Shown here in pieces: positions 55,995-64,000 of a stretch of DNA of 64,000 nucleotides. Source of the stretch: Trichocoleus desertorum NBK24 (lineage in GTDB: Bacteria; Cyanobacteriota; Cyanobacteriia; FACHB-46); NCBI RefSeq assembly GCF_030409055.1, contig NZ_CP116619.1, positions 1,087,628 through 1,151,627 on the forward strand, written 5' to 3'. Every line of letters begins with the position of its first letter. Within the stretch, counting starts at the first letter, position 1. The notes beneath the pieces were generated by a model. It saw nothing but the letters and a program-made list of their open reading frames with translations. It was not told the origin of the DNA and ran no database searches. Made by a program: the position numbers and the translations under genes.

Positions 55995-57284
55995 ATGAAC
56001 CAGCAGACTCGTTCTGCCCAACCTACGCTCAAAACCTCCCGTCAGCGTCCGCTGTGGATGCGGAGTCTAGCTTGCCTAGGTGGGATTGGAATCTTGAGTG
56101 CGGGAACGCTGGGAGCCCAAACGGCTCCAGTAGATTCTGTAGTGGTACCTGCAATTCCTGAGCCTCAATCAGTGGTGGAAGCAACTCCTGTAGAAGTCGC
56201 TCCTAGTGATCCTGCGCCTTTGGCAGTCGCTGAGCCAGAACAATTTGCTCCAGAAGCATCCCCAGAATTTGCTCCAGAGCCATCTATGGCAGCTCCAGAA
56301 GAGACTGCTCCTAATTGGGAGGTTCCTATCCAAGAGGAGCCAATTGCTGCCCCTCCCACCACTGATTCACCTAATCCAGTGGCGGCAGGGTCTGAGCCAC
56401 CTAACTACAACAACGCCTACATTGACCCAACAAATTACAACCTTGGCGCAACGGATGCTTACGAGCAACCCAGCTCTGTAGTCTTGTCAGAACGCTCAAC
56501 GGGTTGCCAAGCAGTTCTAGCAGGTGGGCAAGGTTTGTCCGGTGGAATTTGCGGTACTGACTCCAATCCTGCTTCGGCTGAATCTGCTCCTTGGAGACCT
56601 GGCTCAGTTGAGACCAAGTGGGCTAGCACATCGGGTAGCACATCAGGTAGCACGCAGTGGGTTGCAGCTACAAACTCAGCAGCGGTGCAGCTAGGCCCTA
56701 TCAACATTAGTGCGAGAGGGATTGGCGTTGGTCAAACGACTGCCTCTGGACGCTCGTTCTACTACCAGACAGCTCGACCTACAGGTCGCTTGGGTAACGG
56801 CAATCTCAAATTGATCTTCCCACTTTCGCTGCCCGCTCCGATTACTTCGATCTTTGGGTGGCGCATCCACCCCATTAGTGGAGATAGCCGTTTCCACTCT
56901 GGAACCGACTTGGGTGCCCCGATGGGAACTCCAGTCTTAGCAGCTTATGCAGGTAAAGTGGCGATCGCAGATTTCCTGGGTGGCTATGGCCTCACAGTGA
57001 CGATTGATCACAACAAAGGCACCCAAGAGACATTGTACGCTCACCTTTCTGAAATTTTCGTCAAGCCTGGGGAGATGGTGAAGCAGGGAGCCGTGATTGG
57101 TCGAGTCGGCAGTACAGGTAACTCCACTGGCCCTCACTTGCACTTTGAGTTGCGCCAGCAAACGGCCAGTGGTTGGGTAACGCTAGACCCTGGTTCTCAG
57201 CTAGAACTCGCAGCCGCTGACCTTATTAAGTCCTTACAAACAGCTCAGACCGCAGCTAAACCAGTTCCTCAGCCTCAAGGTTAG
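55995..57284 (+). CDS. M23-family peptidoglycan endopeptidase
   Basis: This is a 429-residue protein from ATG 55995, preceded by AAGGGG; an in-frame ATG at 55974 is possible. The N-terminal signal/anchor is SLACLGGIGILSAGTLGAQ. A long Pro/Glu/Ala-rich linker covers about 40-150. The C-terminal LytM/M23 zinc peptidase (about 275-400) has FGWRIHPISG, FHSGTDLGAPMGTPV (His and Asp ligands), GKVAIADFLGGYGLTV and GPHLHFELR (second His pair). It should cut peptide cross-links of peptidoglycan in the periplasm. The linker would let it reach the wall from a membrane or protein anchor. All ligands are present. Confidence 0.93.
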   Translation: MNQQTRSAQPTLKTSRQRPLWMRSLACLGGIGILSAGTLGAQTAPVDSVVVPAIPEPQSVVEATPVEVAPSDPAPLAVAEPEQFAPEASPEFAPEPSMAAPEETAPNWEVPIQEEPIAAPPTTDSPNPVAAGSEPPNYNNAYIDPTNYNLGATDAYEQPSSVVLSERSTGCQAVLAGGQGLSGGICGTDSNPASAESAPWRPGSVETKWASTSGSTSGSTQWVAATNSAAVQLGPINISARGIGVGQTTASGRSFYYQTARPTGRLGNGNLKLIFPLSLPAPITSIFGWRIHPISGDSRFHSGTDLGAPMGTPVLAAYAGKVAIADFLGGYGLTVTIDHNKGTQETLYAHLSEIFVKPGEMVKQGAVIGRVGSTGNSTGPHLHFELRQQTASGWVTLDPGSQLELAAADLIKSLQTAQTAAKPVPQPQG

Positions 57285-57373
57285 GTGCTGTTGAGCGATC
57301 GCTGAGTTAGGGGGAATAATCATTCCCTCTGAAGTTCATGCAGTGAATCATCGCAGTGAGACCTAACCCCCAG

Positions 57374-57396
57374 CCCCTTCCCTAGTAGGGAAGGGG
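57374..57396. repeat. Short perfect foldback between convergent genes
   Basis: CCCCTTCCCTA and TAGGGAAGGGG (57374-57384 and 57386-57396) form a perfect 11-bp stem with one central base. The GC-rich stem lies between the M23 and ribE genes. It may act as a bidirectional terminator or be one of the dispersed cyanobacterial repeats ending in AGGGAAGGGG. Confidence 0.6.
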
Positions 57397-57410
57397 AGAA
57401 ATTCAAGAGC

Positions 57411-58139
57411 TTATAAGTAGCCGTGTTCTGCTAAGAAGTTCGGAGTAATCACTTCAGGAGCTGGATGGGCTGTATCAGAGACATTGAGCAGATCGTTGTA
57501 ACTAGCTGAATTTAGAGTGTGCTCTAGTGCTTGCCCAGAGCCGAAACGCAGAAACTTTTCTACATATTTGCCCAGAATGTCGCCCTCTAAGTTCACCCAG
57601 CTATCTGGTTGTAGATAATGCAGATTAGTTTCGGCGTAGGTATGAGGAATAACGGCGACCTTAAACCAAGTGCCATTAGCGTTGCATTCTGCAACAGTCA
57701 AGCTGATGCCATTGATGGCGATACTGCCTTTGGGCACGATGTAGCGGGCGATCGCGGGAGCAGCCACAGTAAAGCTCATTTCCCAAGAATTACCTGTCTC
57801 CTCTGCTGCTTGAAGGCAACCAATGCCATCCACGTGGCCTGTAACAAAGTGGCCGCCCAACTTACTGCCCACCCGCAGCGATGCTTCCAGATTGACATAG
57901 CCCGCTTCTAGCTGTTTTTCTAAAGTGCTACGGCGTAAGGTTTCGGGAGAAATAGCTGCCGTAAAGCCTTGCGGCAATATTTCTGTGACAGTGAGACAAA
58001 CTCCGTCCACCGCAACGCTGTCACCCAGCGCTAGATCCTGCAAAATGAAAGAGTATGTACCAGAGGTACAGGTGACCTGGAGCTGATCTTCTCCCAGCCG
58101 CCTGATTGTTCCGAGTGCTTGCACAAGTCCTGTAAACAC
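57411..58139 (-). CDS. ribE: Riboflavin synthase, alpha subunit
   Basis: This 242-residue enzyme dismutates two 6,7-dimethyl-8-ribityllumazine molecules to riboflavin. It has two lumazine-binding repeats: MFTGLVQALGTIRRL with GDSVAVDGVCLTV, then NLEASLRVGSKLGGHFVTGHVDG with GSIAINGISLTV. The start was placed at GTG 58139, giving the invariant MFTGL; a TTG six codons upstream has no ribosome-binding site. A C-terminal extension of about 30 residues (SDTAHPAPEVITPNFLAEHGYL) goes beyond the usual end. Confidence 0.95.
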   Translation of the reverse strand: MFTGLVQALGTIRRLGEDQLQVTCTSGTYSFILQDLALGDSVAVDGVCLTVTEILPQGFTAAISPETLRRSTLEKQLEAGYVNLEASLRVGSKLGGHFVTGHVDGIGCLQAAEETGNSWEMSFTVAAPAIARYIVPKGSIAINGISLTVAECNANGTWFKVAVIPHTYAETNLHYLQPDSWVNLEGDILGKYVEKFLRFGSGQALEHTLNSASYNDLLNVSDTAHPAPEVITPNFLAEHGYL

Positions 58140-58546
58140 GGTTTTTAGATCACTCAAAAATGCTTAACTAAACTCTGACAGAAGCAAACTCTAAGGTGGG
58201 GTGACTCCGCTCCTAGATAGCCAAATGCTTCGCTAGACTTGAAAGGACACCATCTATAGATTCGGGCCAGGGATCAGGGCATACTGGAGGTCAACAAATC
58301 AATTAAGCTTAATGACAACCCAGTTGAGCTGTGATTTTGCACTCCACATTTTATGGTAGAGATAGCCTGGTTAGATTACTGTAGTTTCATTTATCCTAGT
58401 CATTCTTTTGCCTGTCTGAATTGAATTAATGAAGCGTGTATAGAGAACCAGGTATATGGAGATAATACGAGCTTGCCTACCGATCCAACCAGTCCCAGTA
58501 TATTCTCGAATCACGACTCTCTTTGCCAAGGATTGAGGCCAAACTA
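58140..58546. other. Divergent intergenic region between ribE and the BFN-family gene
   Basis: This is a 407-bp gap between divergently transcribed genes. I find no reading frame or clear riboswitch. GAGG ahead of the bifunctional-nuclease-family start is the only assigned site. An FMN riboswitch would be a reasonable expectation ahead of ribE, but I see no matching conserved strings. Confidence 0.35.
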
Positions 58547-59047
58547 ATGATTGAGATGAAAGTTGCTGGAATTGCGCTGGATGCAGCAACGCGCCACCCA
58601 ATCGTACTCTTGAGGGATGCTGCTGAGCGTCGGGCTTTACCGATTTATATCGGCCAGGATCAGGCAAGAGCCATTATCAACGCCCTCGAAAATCAAGCCC
58701 CGCCTCGGCCTCTCACCCACGACTTGATGATCAACATCATGGAAGAGTGGGATATGGTTTTGGAGCGTATTATTATTCACTCTCTACAAGACAATACTTT
58801 TTACGCGATCCTAACCATTCGTCAAGGAGAGGTCAAAAAAGAAATTGACGCTCGTCCTAGTGATGCGATCGCGTTGGCTCTGCGGACTAACTGTTCGATT
58901 TGGGTGATGGAAGAAGTGGTCGCTGATGCTTCCATCCCGGTCGATCGAGATGCTGATGAGGCGGAGCGGCAAGCGTTCCGTAGCTTTTTAGAAAATCTCC
59001 GACCAGAAGATTTTACTCAACGGCGTGAGTTTGGCAACGACTCCTAG
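58547..59047 (+). CDS. Bifunctional nuclease family (DUF151) protein
   Basis: This is a 166-residue protein from ATG 58547, with GAGG eight bases upstream; the open frame reaches back to 58523. It has the DUF151/BFN pattern: GIALDAATRHPIVLLRDA, ALPIYIGQDQARAI, LTHDLMINIMEEW, and IDARPSDAIALALRTNCSIWV. Plant and bacterial homologues show DNase/RNase activity in some reports; in thermophiles the related fold occurs without nuclease activity. It is cytoplasmic and may form a two-gene unit with the aldo/keto reductase, which starts 18 bases after its stop. Confidence 0.9.
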   Translation: MIEMKVAGIALDAATRHPIVLLRDAAERRALPIYIGQDQARAIINALENQAPPRPLTHDLMINIMEEWDMVLERIIIHSLQDNTFYAILTIRQGEVKKEIDARPSDAIALALRTNCSIWVMEEVVADASIPVDRDADEAERQAFRSFLENLRPEDFTQRREFGNDS

Positions 59048-59064
59048 GAGCCTCACTGTAAAAC

Positions 59065-60192
59065 ATGCGCTATCGTCGGTTTGGTAAAACGAATCTGTCG
59101 CTGTCCGGTTTTTCTTTGGGAACCATGCGTTACCTAGCTTCAGAGGCAACGGCAGCCCAAACAGTAAACCGAGCGATTGCCTTAGGAATTAATCATTTAG
59201 AAACGGCCAATGGCTACGGCAAGAGCGAGCAGTATTTGGGTCAGGCACTCGCCCAACTAACCGTTCCTCGGTCTCAGCTATATATCACGACTAAGATTTC
59301 TCCCACGCCTGATGCTGCCTCGATGGCTCGACAGATTGATCAGTCGCTGGCTGATCTTGGCACCGATTATGTCGATTGCTTGGCCATTCATGGTCTCAAC
59401 ACAGAAGAGCATCTCCGTTGGGTTACAGCTAAACAGGGTTGTATGCAAGCTGTGCAGCAAGCTGTCGCCGATACTCGGGTTCGGCATGTTGGTTTTTCTA
59501 CCCACGGCTCTCTGGAGCTGATTTTGGCGGCGATCGCTACTGACTTATTCGAGTTCGTGAGTTTGCACTACTACTACTTTTTTCAGCGCAACGCTCCAGC
59601 AGTGGCAGCCGCAGCCGCAAAAGACATGGGTGTGTTTATTATTTCGCCTGCGGATAAAGGGGGGCAGCTTTATACTCCGCCTCAAAAACTCCAAGATTTG
59701 TGTGCGCCGTTATCGCCTTTAATTTTTAACTATCGATTCTTACTTAGCGACACCCGGGTCACGACGCTCAGTGTGGGAGCAGCCAATGAGACTGAGTTGG
59801 ATTGGCCTTTGAGCGTTGCCGATGCGGATGGGCCTTTAGATGTATCTGAAACAGAAGTTTTACAACGGTTACAAGCACATCAAGCAGCAGCTTTGAAGTC
59901 TGAGCATTGTAGCCAATGTTATGATTGCTTGCCTTGTCCAGAAGCGATTCAAATCCCAGAAGTGCTGCGGCTGCGGAATTTAGCGATCGCCTACGACATG
60001 ACCAGTTTTGGTCAGTACCGCTATCGCATGTTTGAAAATGCAGGGCATTGGTTTCCAGGAGCCAAAGCAAATCGCTGTACAGACTGTGGTGATTGCTTGC
60101 CCAAATGCCCAGAACAACTGAATATTCCAGCCCTGCTACAAGACGCGCATGAACGACTCAATGGTCCGTCTGGTCGTCGTCTCTGGGGCTAA
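59065..60192 (+). CDS. Aldo/keto reductase with C-terminal Fe-S domain
   Basis: This is a 375-residue fusion. An aldo/keto reductase barrel (about 1-260) has RFGKTNLSLSGFSLGTMRY, ETANGYGKSE with the catalytic Tyr, TTKISP with the Lys and DCLAIHGLN with the His. A ferredoxin-like C-terminal domain (about 285-360) has two cysteine clusters, CSQCYDCLPCPEAIQIP and CTDCGDCLPKCPEQLNIP. The combination suggests electron transfer between iron-sulfur clusters and the barrel, so it may be more than an NADPH reductase. The substrate is unknown. It follows the BFN-family gene by 17 bases. Confidence 0.9.
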   Translation: MRYRRFGKTNLSLSGFSLGTMRYLASEATAAQTVNRAIALGINHLETANGYGKSEQYLGQALAQLTVPRSQLYITTKISPTPDAASMARQIDQSLADLGTDYVDCLAIHGLNTEEHLRWVTAKQGCMQAVQQAVADTRVRHVGFSTHGSLELILAAIATDLFEFVSLHYYYFFQRNAPAVAAAAAKDMGVFIISPADKGGQLYTPPQKLQDLCAPLSPLIFNYRFLLSDTRVTTLSVGAANETELDWPLSVADADGPLDVSETEVLQRLQAHQAAALKSEHCSQCYDCLPCPEAIQIPEVLRLRNLAIAYDMTSFGQYRYRMFENAGHWFPGAKANRCTDCGDCLPKCPEQLNIPALLQDAHERLNGPSGRRLWG

Positions 60193-60331
60193 GCCAATAA
60201 TTTTGGCAGCAGTAGTTTTAGGTCAGTGGGATACTAACTCTATACGAGTTCGTCATTATTGGATGAAGCGCTTGGTTTGGGAGAGAGCTGTGCAAGTTCA
60301 GAAGCAGCGAGGTGCAGAATCAGCATCCGGT

Positions 60332-60952
60332 ATGACGAGAATGGCGCGATCGCTCAGACTGCTAGGAGTTGGAGGGGCGATCGCGCTGGGATTGAGTCAG
60401 CCCTTACAGGCTCAATCTGTAGGTCGATCCCCAGCTCAGACTGTCCAAGCTTCCTTAACACCTGTTACAGAACCTCTAGATCTGGAGCTGGTTGAGCAAG
60501 AGCAAGAAGATCTAGCGACACTGACCCCAGGAGCCTGTACGGTGAATGGTGTCATTACCTCAAAGACTATTTGCCAGAACAGCATTACCATTCCTAGCTT
60601 GTGGTGGCTCGAAGAGCAGTATAGACAGCTAAATGGCAAGCTCGTCAACACTTGGTTAGCCTACCCTGATGCGATTGGCACCTCACGTCGAGTTGATTTA
60701 GTCGTAAATCAACAAGTGTGGAGCTTACTAGATTATCTAGAGCGCTATAAATTTATTGATTGGTTTGGGACGACAGCTCGCGATTACGGTTTCAGCACCA
60801 GGGTATTTAACAACCAGGGGCGCATGTTAGCCGCCTACACCTGTGCTGACCAACTCTCCAGTTCCACGTCTGGTAGCCCGCCTAATTGTAGTCTCTTGGT
60901 AAACACGTTAGGACGGAGTGGCTTGGGTAGACCCGTACAATCAGCCCCGTGA
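60332..60952 (+). CDS. Secreted protein of unknown function
   Basis: From ATG 60332 this is 206 residues. The start was chosen because a signal peptide follows directly (MARSLRLLGVGGAIALGLSQ, cleavage after LQAQ). In-frame starts at 60149 and 60263 exist and would overlap, or nearly abut, the aldo/keto reductase gene. The mature protein opens with a polar Gln/Glu-rich segment, then CTVNGVITSKTICQNSITIP, WWLEEQYRQLNGKLV, and YLERYKFIDWFGTTARDYGF. Four cysteines could form two disulphides. I cannot name the family. Its stop overlaps the convergent solute-binding gene by 12 bases. Confidence 0.7.
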   Translation: MTRMARSLRLLGVGGAIALGLSQPLQAQSVGRSPAQTVQASLTPVTEPLDLELVEQEQEDLATLTPGACTVNGVITSKTICQNSITIPSLWWLEEQYRQLNGKLVNTWLAYPDAIGTSRRVDLVVNQQVWSLLDYLERYKFIDWFGTTARDYGFSTRVFNNQGRMLAAYTCADQLSSSTSGSPPNCSLLVNTLGRSGLGRPVQSAP

Positions 60953-62146
60953 TGCGGCCAATCGCACTGCTAACCATAAAGCTTGATATTGTTCGATCGC
61001 CTCTTGGGAGAGGGGATAAAGAAATTCACTCTGCTTAATCACTGAAGGGTCAGGCAGCAGCAGTGGCTCTTTCGTCAAAGCATTGGGTAAAGTAGCGCGA
61101 TCGAGACCCACTATGGTTGGGGAACTGGCTTCACTGAGAATCGAGAGCTGAATTGCCGTTTGGGGCTGCAAACAAAAATCTAGCCACTGATCTAATAAAC
61201 TGGGTTGTCCGGAGCTGCTATCTGCACTCAAGTTAGCCACAGCAGGACGAACCCAAACATCTGACCAGAGCCTAGTACCTGAGCGCGGTACCACAGCGGC
61301 AATCGGACGATTGTTATTTATTAGGGAAATAATGTCAGTAGACCAACCGACGGCCAGCCAGGTGTCTCCCAGAATCAGCGGCTGCAAATAGTTCGTAGAG
61401 CTGTAGAGCCTCACTTGCTGGTGTAGCGCTTGTAGCTCTGACTTGAGGGTAGGCACCTGAGCAAGATTGGCTGTATTGTAGGAGCGACCTAGCTTCTTTA
61501 ACGTCAGGCCAATTATTTCCCTCGGCTGATCGAGTAGAGAAATGCGATCGCGCAATTCAGGCCGCCACAAATCACTCCAATCGGTAGGTGGAGCCCAACC
61601 TTGCTCAGCAAATTTATCAGTGCGGTAAGCAATCACTGTGGTACCCCAGCGGTAAGGCATCCCCCAGACTTGTCCCTGAGAACTGGCCTGCCCCTGGCGA
61701 TCGCGAGTCACTAGCGTTTGCCAAGCCTCCGGTACCTGCGGCCAAGCCGCAACCCGTTGGGGATCAAGGGGCTGGAGCAAGTTTTGTTGAATCGCCTGCG
61801 CCAACCAGTAATCCCCCATCGTCACTAGATCAGGCACACCCGTTCTACCACGTCGGTCTTGACGAGCCTGGAACGGCAAGAGTGGATTGGCATTGGGCTG
61901 GGTCTGCTCTGCCTGACGCTTCCAGTTTTGCAGTAACTCAAACAACTGACCCAACTGAGGTTCTGGGGCAAAATCAAGCTGAGCAGGTTGCTGCAAGCTC
62001 CGACGAAACTTACCCAAAATCTGCGGCGGAATTGAGTTTTTCAGCAGCCGAACTTTGAGGGTTTCACGGTTTGAACCATTACACCCTGCGAGCGCTTGAC
62101 TCAGCCCTAAAATACCAACTCCTTGCAGAAAAGACCGTCGATCCAT
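60941..62146 (-). CDS. Tat-exported lipoprotein, extracellular solute-binding (PotD-like)
   Basis: This is a 401-residue protein from ATG 62146; an open frame extends to 62194. The N-terminus MDRRSFLQGVGILGLSQALAG followed by Cys combines a twin-arginine motif with a lipobox (LAGC). The mature part has the type-2 periplasmic-binding fold of polyamine and Fe3+ binding proteins: VPDLVTMGDYWLAQAI, VWGMPYRWGTTVIAYRTDKF, PTDWSDLWRPELRDRISLLD and GDTWLAVGWSTDI. The ligand is not evident and no ABC permease or ATPase is adjacent. It lies 16 bp downstream of the cpcS-type gene on the same strand, so the two are probably cotranscribed. Confidence 0.87.
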   Translation of the reverse strand: MDRRSFLQGVGILGLSQALAGCNGSNRETLKVRLLKNSIPPQILGKFRRSLQQPAQLDFAPEPQLGQLFELLQNWKRQAEQTQPNANPLLPFQARQDRRGRTGVPDLVTMGDYWLAQAIQQNLLQPLDPQRVAAWPQVPEAWQTLVTRDRQGQASSQGQVWGMPYRWGTTVIAYRTDKFAEQGWAPPTDWSDLWRPELRDRISLLDQPREIIGLTLKKLGRSYNTANLAQVPTLKSELQALHQQVRLYSSTNYLQPLILGDTWLAVGWSTDIISLINNNRPIAAVVPRSGTRLWSDVWVRPAVANLSADSSSGQPSLLDQWLDFCLQPQTAIQLSILSEASSPTIVGLDRATLPNALTKEPLLLPDPSVIKQSEFLYPLSQEAIEQYQALWLAVRLAASRG

Positions 62147-62162
62147 TGAACTGTTGTGACTC

Positions 62163-62819
62163 CTACGCCAATTTGTGCTCCACCCCAAAGCCAATTAAAT
62201 CAATCACACTAGGGGTTTCATGAGGTTGAGGCCGCTCATACGTCACGATCGTACGAAGACGGACGTCCGGTGCAATTAGACGCATTTGATCAACCGCTAC
62301 AGAACGATTGTAGAACGTTGTCATTTCTAGCGTTTGGCGGGTGGGCTGATAGGTAAAGCGACCTGCGATCGCCCCTGATTCTGAGTAGCCCTCATTCCTG
62401 AGATAAAATCCCTGAATCACTTCTCCGGCTGGTTCGCTAGGAACTTCAGCTGCGATCGGTAAACGCGGTGTACTGCTAGCAGTCTCAGGAGATACAACCA
62501 AGCTATCCGCCACAAATAAGGCTTGTAGACTCATCGCCACCGTTTCTCCAGTTTCAGAACGAGTGTTAAAAGCGATCGCAAATCCTGGCAAACTGTCCTG
62601 GTCTGAAATCAGGTCTGCAAAGTCGGCTGTTGTATTTTTTAACTGCAAACTTGCGGAATCAGAGAGAGCTAAAATTTGCTTTTTATCCGCCGGATTCAAA
62701 GGTTGAACTTGGTATTCGGTATAGGAACGCTCAATTCTTCCCTGAGTAACGAAATGGTAAGTTCTCTCAGTTTTCCACACCCCAGTACAGGCCACAAAAA
62801 AATCTTTAAAGCTCAGCAT
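62163..62819 (-). CDS. cpcS: CpcS/CpeS-family phycobiliprotein lyase
   Basis: This is a 218-residue lipocalin-like bilin lyase. Family features are DFFVACTGVWKTERTYH at the N-terminus, the RSYTEYQV strand, ALFVADSLVV, GFYLRNEGYSESGAIAGRF, and TTFYNRSVAVDQMRLIAPDVRLRTI near the C-terminus. Such lyases attach phycocyanobilin to Cys84 of phycocyanin or allophycocyanin beta/alpha subunits. It is first in a likely operon with the solute-binding lipoprotein. The paralogue class (CpcS, CpcU or CpeS) is not certain, so the symbol is provisional. Confidence 0.85.
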   Translation of the reverse strand: MLSFKDFFVACTGVWKTERTYHFVTQGRIERSYTEYQVQPLNPADKKQILALSDSASLQLKNTTADFADLISDQDSLPGFAIAFNTRSETGETVAMSLQALFVADSLVVSPETASSTPRLPIAAEVPSEPAGEVIQGFYLRNEGYSESGAIAGRFTYQPTRQTLEMTTFYNRSVAVDQMRLIAPDVRLRTIVTYERPQPHETPSVIDLIGFGVEHKLA

Positions 62820-63361
62820 TTCTCTTTACAATTACGATTGAGTTTCCCAAGTGATGATGAAGAGAATTCAGCAGTTAGTCTCGATAAGAATGACTAGTAC
62901 AAAGCTCTAATCAATTGTTTGCAATAACTCAATTCCAATAGACAGCAGCATGAGTATATATTCTGATCAGACTCAGAATGAACTGGGCAAATGAGAAGCA
63001 AGCTATTGCTGTCAAGGCCGGTTTTCAAGGCTAACAATAGTGTAACCATACTAAAATTGGCTGCTAAACACTCAACATTCTGTAGACCAAAGGGTAGAAA
63101 AATCAACCTAAAATCAGAAGAATGGCTGAAATCCAGCTAAAAATAATTCAAAATCCAAGCTCTGTTACAAACAAAATCTTGTGTTGAGTTTGATTAATTT
63201 TACTGAGAAACACAGTTTTTATTGTTCATTCAAATCTTATTGAAGAAGTACCCAATGTCATTTTGTCGAAACGTTAAATTATTCAGCAATAATGGTCATA
63301 CCAATGAATCCTTTTCTAGGATAAAGAGAATTCATTAGGCTAACTTAGGGAATCTCATCTC
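62820..63361. other. AT-rich intergenic region, no supported gene
   Basis: This is a 542-bp gap between the cpcS-type gene and the small coiled-coil gene, transcribed away from each other. It is AT-rich and contains only short frames without ribosome-binding sites. I did not find a clear promoter or structured RNA. Confidence 0.35.
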
Positions 63362-63739
63362 ATGGACCCAGTACAAGAACAAGTCATTGCCTTAAATACA
63401 AAAGTCGATGGCCTGCAAGAGCAAATCATTGAGCATTTCAATCATCGACTTTCAGAAGCTGTAGCGGAAATGAAGCTCTTGGTGATGCAGAATCCCCAAT
63501 CAACTCATCCTGAGGTTCATGGCAGACATTATCCCTATTCAACCCATAGCAGCCGTGAGATGGGAATGGATCATAAGGATGTATTGACGGATACTAGCTA
63601 TCCCAGCATGGAAGACCAAAGCAGCGAACGTGAGCTAGCTCCTGAAATTCAAATTCGTCGCCTGACCGTTCAACTAACAGCTGCCTATAATCGGATCGCC
63701 GCTTTAGAAGAACAACTCCTATCTCAAAGAGTCCATTAG
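63362..63739 (+). CDS. Small coiled-coil protein of unknown function
   Basis: This is a 125-residue soluble protein. Its N-terminal helix (VQEQVIALNTKVDGLQEQII) and C-terminal helix (IQIRRLTVQLTAAYNRIAAL) both show heptad spacing. They flank a polar, His/Ser/Asp-rich middle (about 50-95). No family is recognised. The paired helices suggest an oligomer or adaptor. The start ATG follows an A/T-rich leader with little ribosome-binding signal. Confidence 0.65.
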   Translation: MDPVQEQVIALNTKVDGLQEQIIEHFNHRLSEAVAEMKLLVMQNPQSTHPEVHGRHYPYSTHSSREMGMDHKDVLTDTSYPSMEDQSSERELAPEIQIRRLTVQLTAAYNRIAALEEQLLSQRVH

Positions 63740-63814
63740 CAGATTCAGAGCCTGAGTACAGCCTAGTGAAGACACGGCGAAGCCAATCAATTGTGGCTTT
63801 AGGTTCCTGTGGTT

Positions 63815-64000
63815 TTAGGAATGCTTAAGAAGCAAATTTTGACTGCAATCAGCTTGACAATGGCGTTCTGCTAATCTCTCGATCGCTTGCAATAACTGCC
63901 CTTGATCCCAGCCTTGATAAAGAGAAGCTGCGATCGCACATCCCCCTGCACCAACACCTTCTTTCACATATCCTTGCTCATAAGCTTGCAACTGAGGATA
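63815..64000 (-). CDS. C-terminal fragment of a CobT-like/UPF0284 family protein
   Basis: The frame is open from the right edge of the window to a stop at 63815, giving 61 residues. It begins YPQLQAYEQGYVKEGVGAGG, then CAIAASLYQGWDQGQLLQAIERL. The EGxVKEGVGAGG-type block is what I remember from the C-terminus of the nicotinate-nucleotide phosphoribosyltransferase-like family (TIGR00303/UPF0284), which acts in cobamide lower-ligand activation. The start lies outside the window. Assignment rests on this short block only. Confidence 0.55.
   Translation of the reverse strand, partial: YPQLQAYEQGYVKEGVGAGGCAIAASLYQGWDQGQLLQAIERLAERHCQADCSQNLLLKHS

Noticed and set aside
58140-58546. FMN riboswitch ahead of ribE
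   Set aside because: Expected from the gene's role, but I could not find the conserved helices or core strings.
62894-63106. 70-codon minus-strand frame in the gap before the coiled-coil gene
   Set aside because: No start signal and no recognisable protein features.

Overview
The window reads as a stretch of cyanobacterial chromosome. Copies of the HIP1 palindrome GCGATCGC occur throughout. Phycobilisome genes (pcyA, a CpcS-type lyase), cyanophycin genes (cphA, cphB), a Tab2-type RNA-binding protein, a DevBC exporter and an NtcA-type box ahead of an ammonium transporter all point the same way. Intergenic repeats, a large two-partner-secretion/CHAT protein and CHASE2 cyclase signalling suggest a larger-genome, probably filamentous, Leptolyngbya- or Oscillatoria-like species; this placement is inference. 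I recognised no transposase, prophage, CRISPR array, rRNA or tRNA.

Layout. 0-3.7 kb: end of an O-GlcNAc-transferase-like gene, a small membrane protein and two NatA/NatD-type amino-acid ABC transporter genes. 3.8-9.4 kb: trmD, cphB and cphA, then a short tatA hidden opposite a longer spurious reading frame. 9.5-21 kb: Ser/Thr kinase, pcyA, a 101-bp inverted-repeat element, devBC without devA, a repeat-bearing M15 peptidase, a HAD phosphatase, a CorC/HlyC-type protein and a glycine-zipper protein with 16-residue repeats. 21-33 kb: mfd, a secreted unknown, miaB, an AT-richer FkbM-like methyltransferase, ddl, a membrane protein, Tab2 and a TldE/PmbA-like protein. 33.4-46.7 kb: a ClC-CBS-Usp protein with a changed gating residue, then a block holding a CHASE2 cyclase, two DUF928 proteins, a TpsA-like exoprotein ending in a CHAT protease domain, and a convergent TpsB porin. 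46.7-64 kb: SGNH hydrolase, amt with an NtcA box, a putative short RNA/attenuator before a MarR gene, a Thr/Ser-rich surface protein, pgeF, birA, an M23 peptidase, ribE, a bifunctional-nuclease-family protein, an aldo/keto reductase with Fe-S clusters, a Tat lipoprotein solute-binding protein behind a cpcS-type lyase, and the end of a CobT-like gene.

How they fit. Nitrogen handling recurs: cyanophycin synthesis and breakdown, amino-acid uptake and ammonium transport. A second theme is the envelope: ddl, M15 and M23 peptidases, PgeF, SGNH hydrolase, DevBC, TatA and the TpsA/TpsB pair. The most system-like block is 36.3-46.7 kb, where a membrane cyclase with an extracytoplasmic sensor sits beside a predicted secreted caspase-like protein, its porin and two related DUF928 secreted proteins. 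Several start codons were moved from the longest open frame to sites with a ribosome-binding site or a signal peptide; these are noted per gene.
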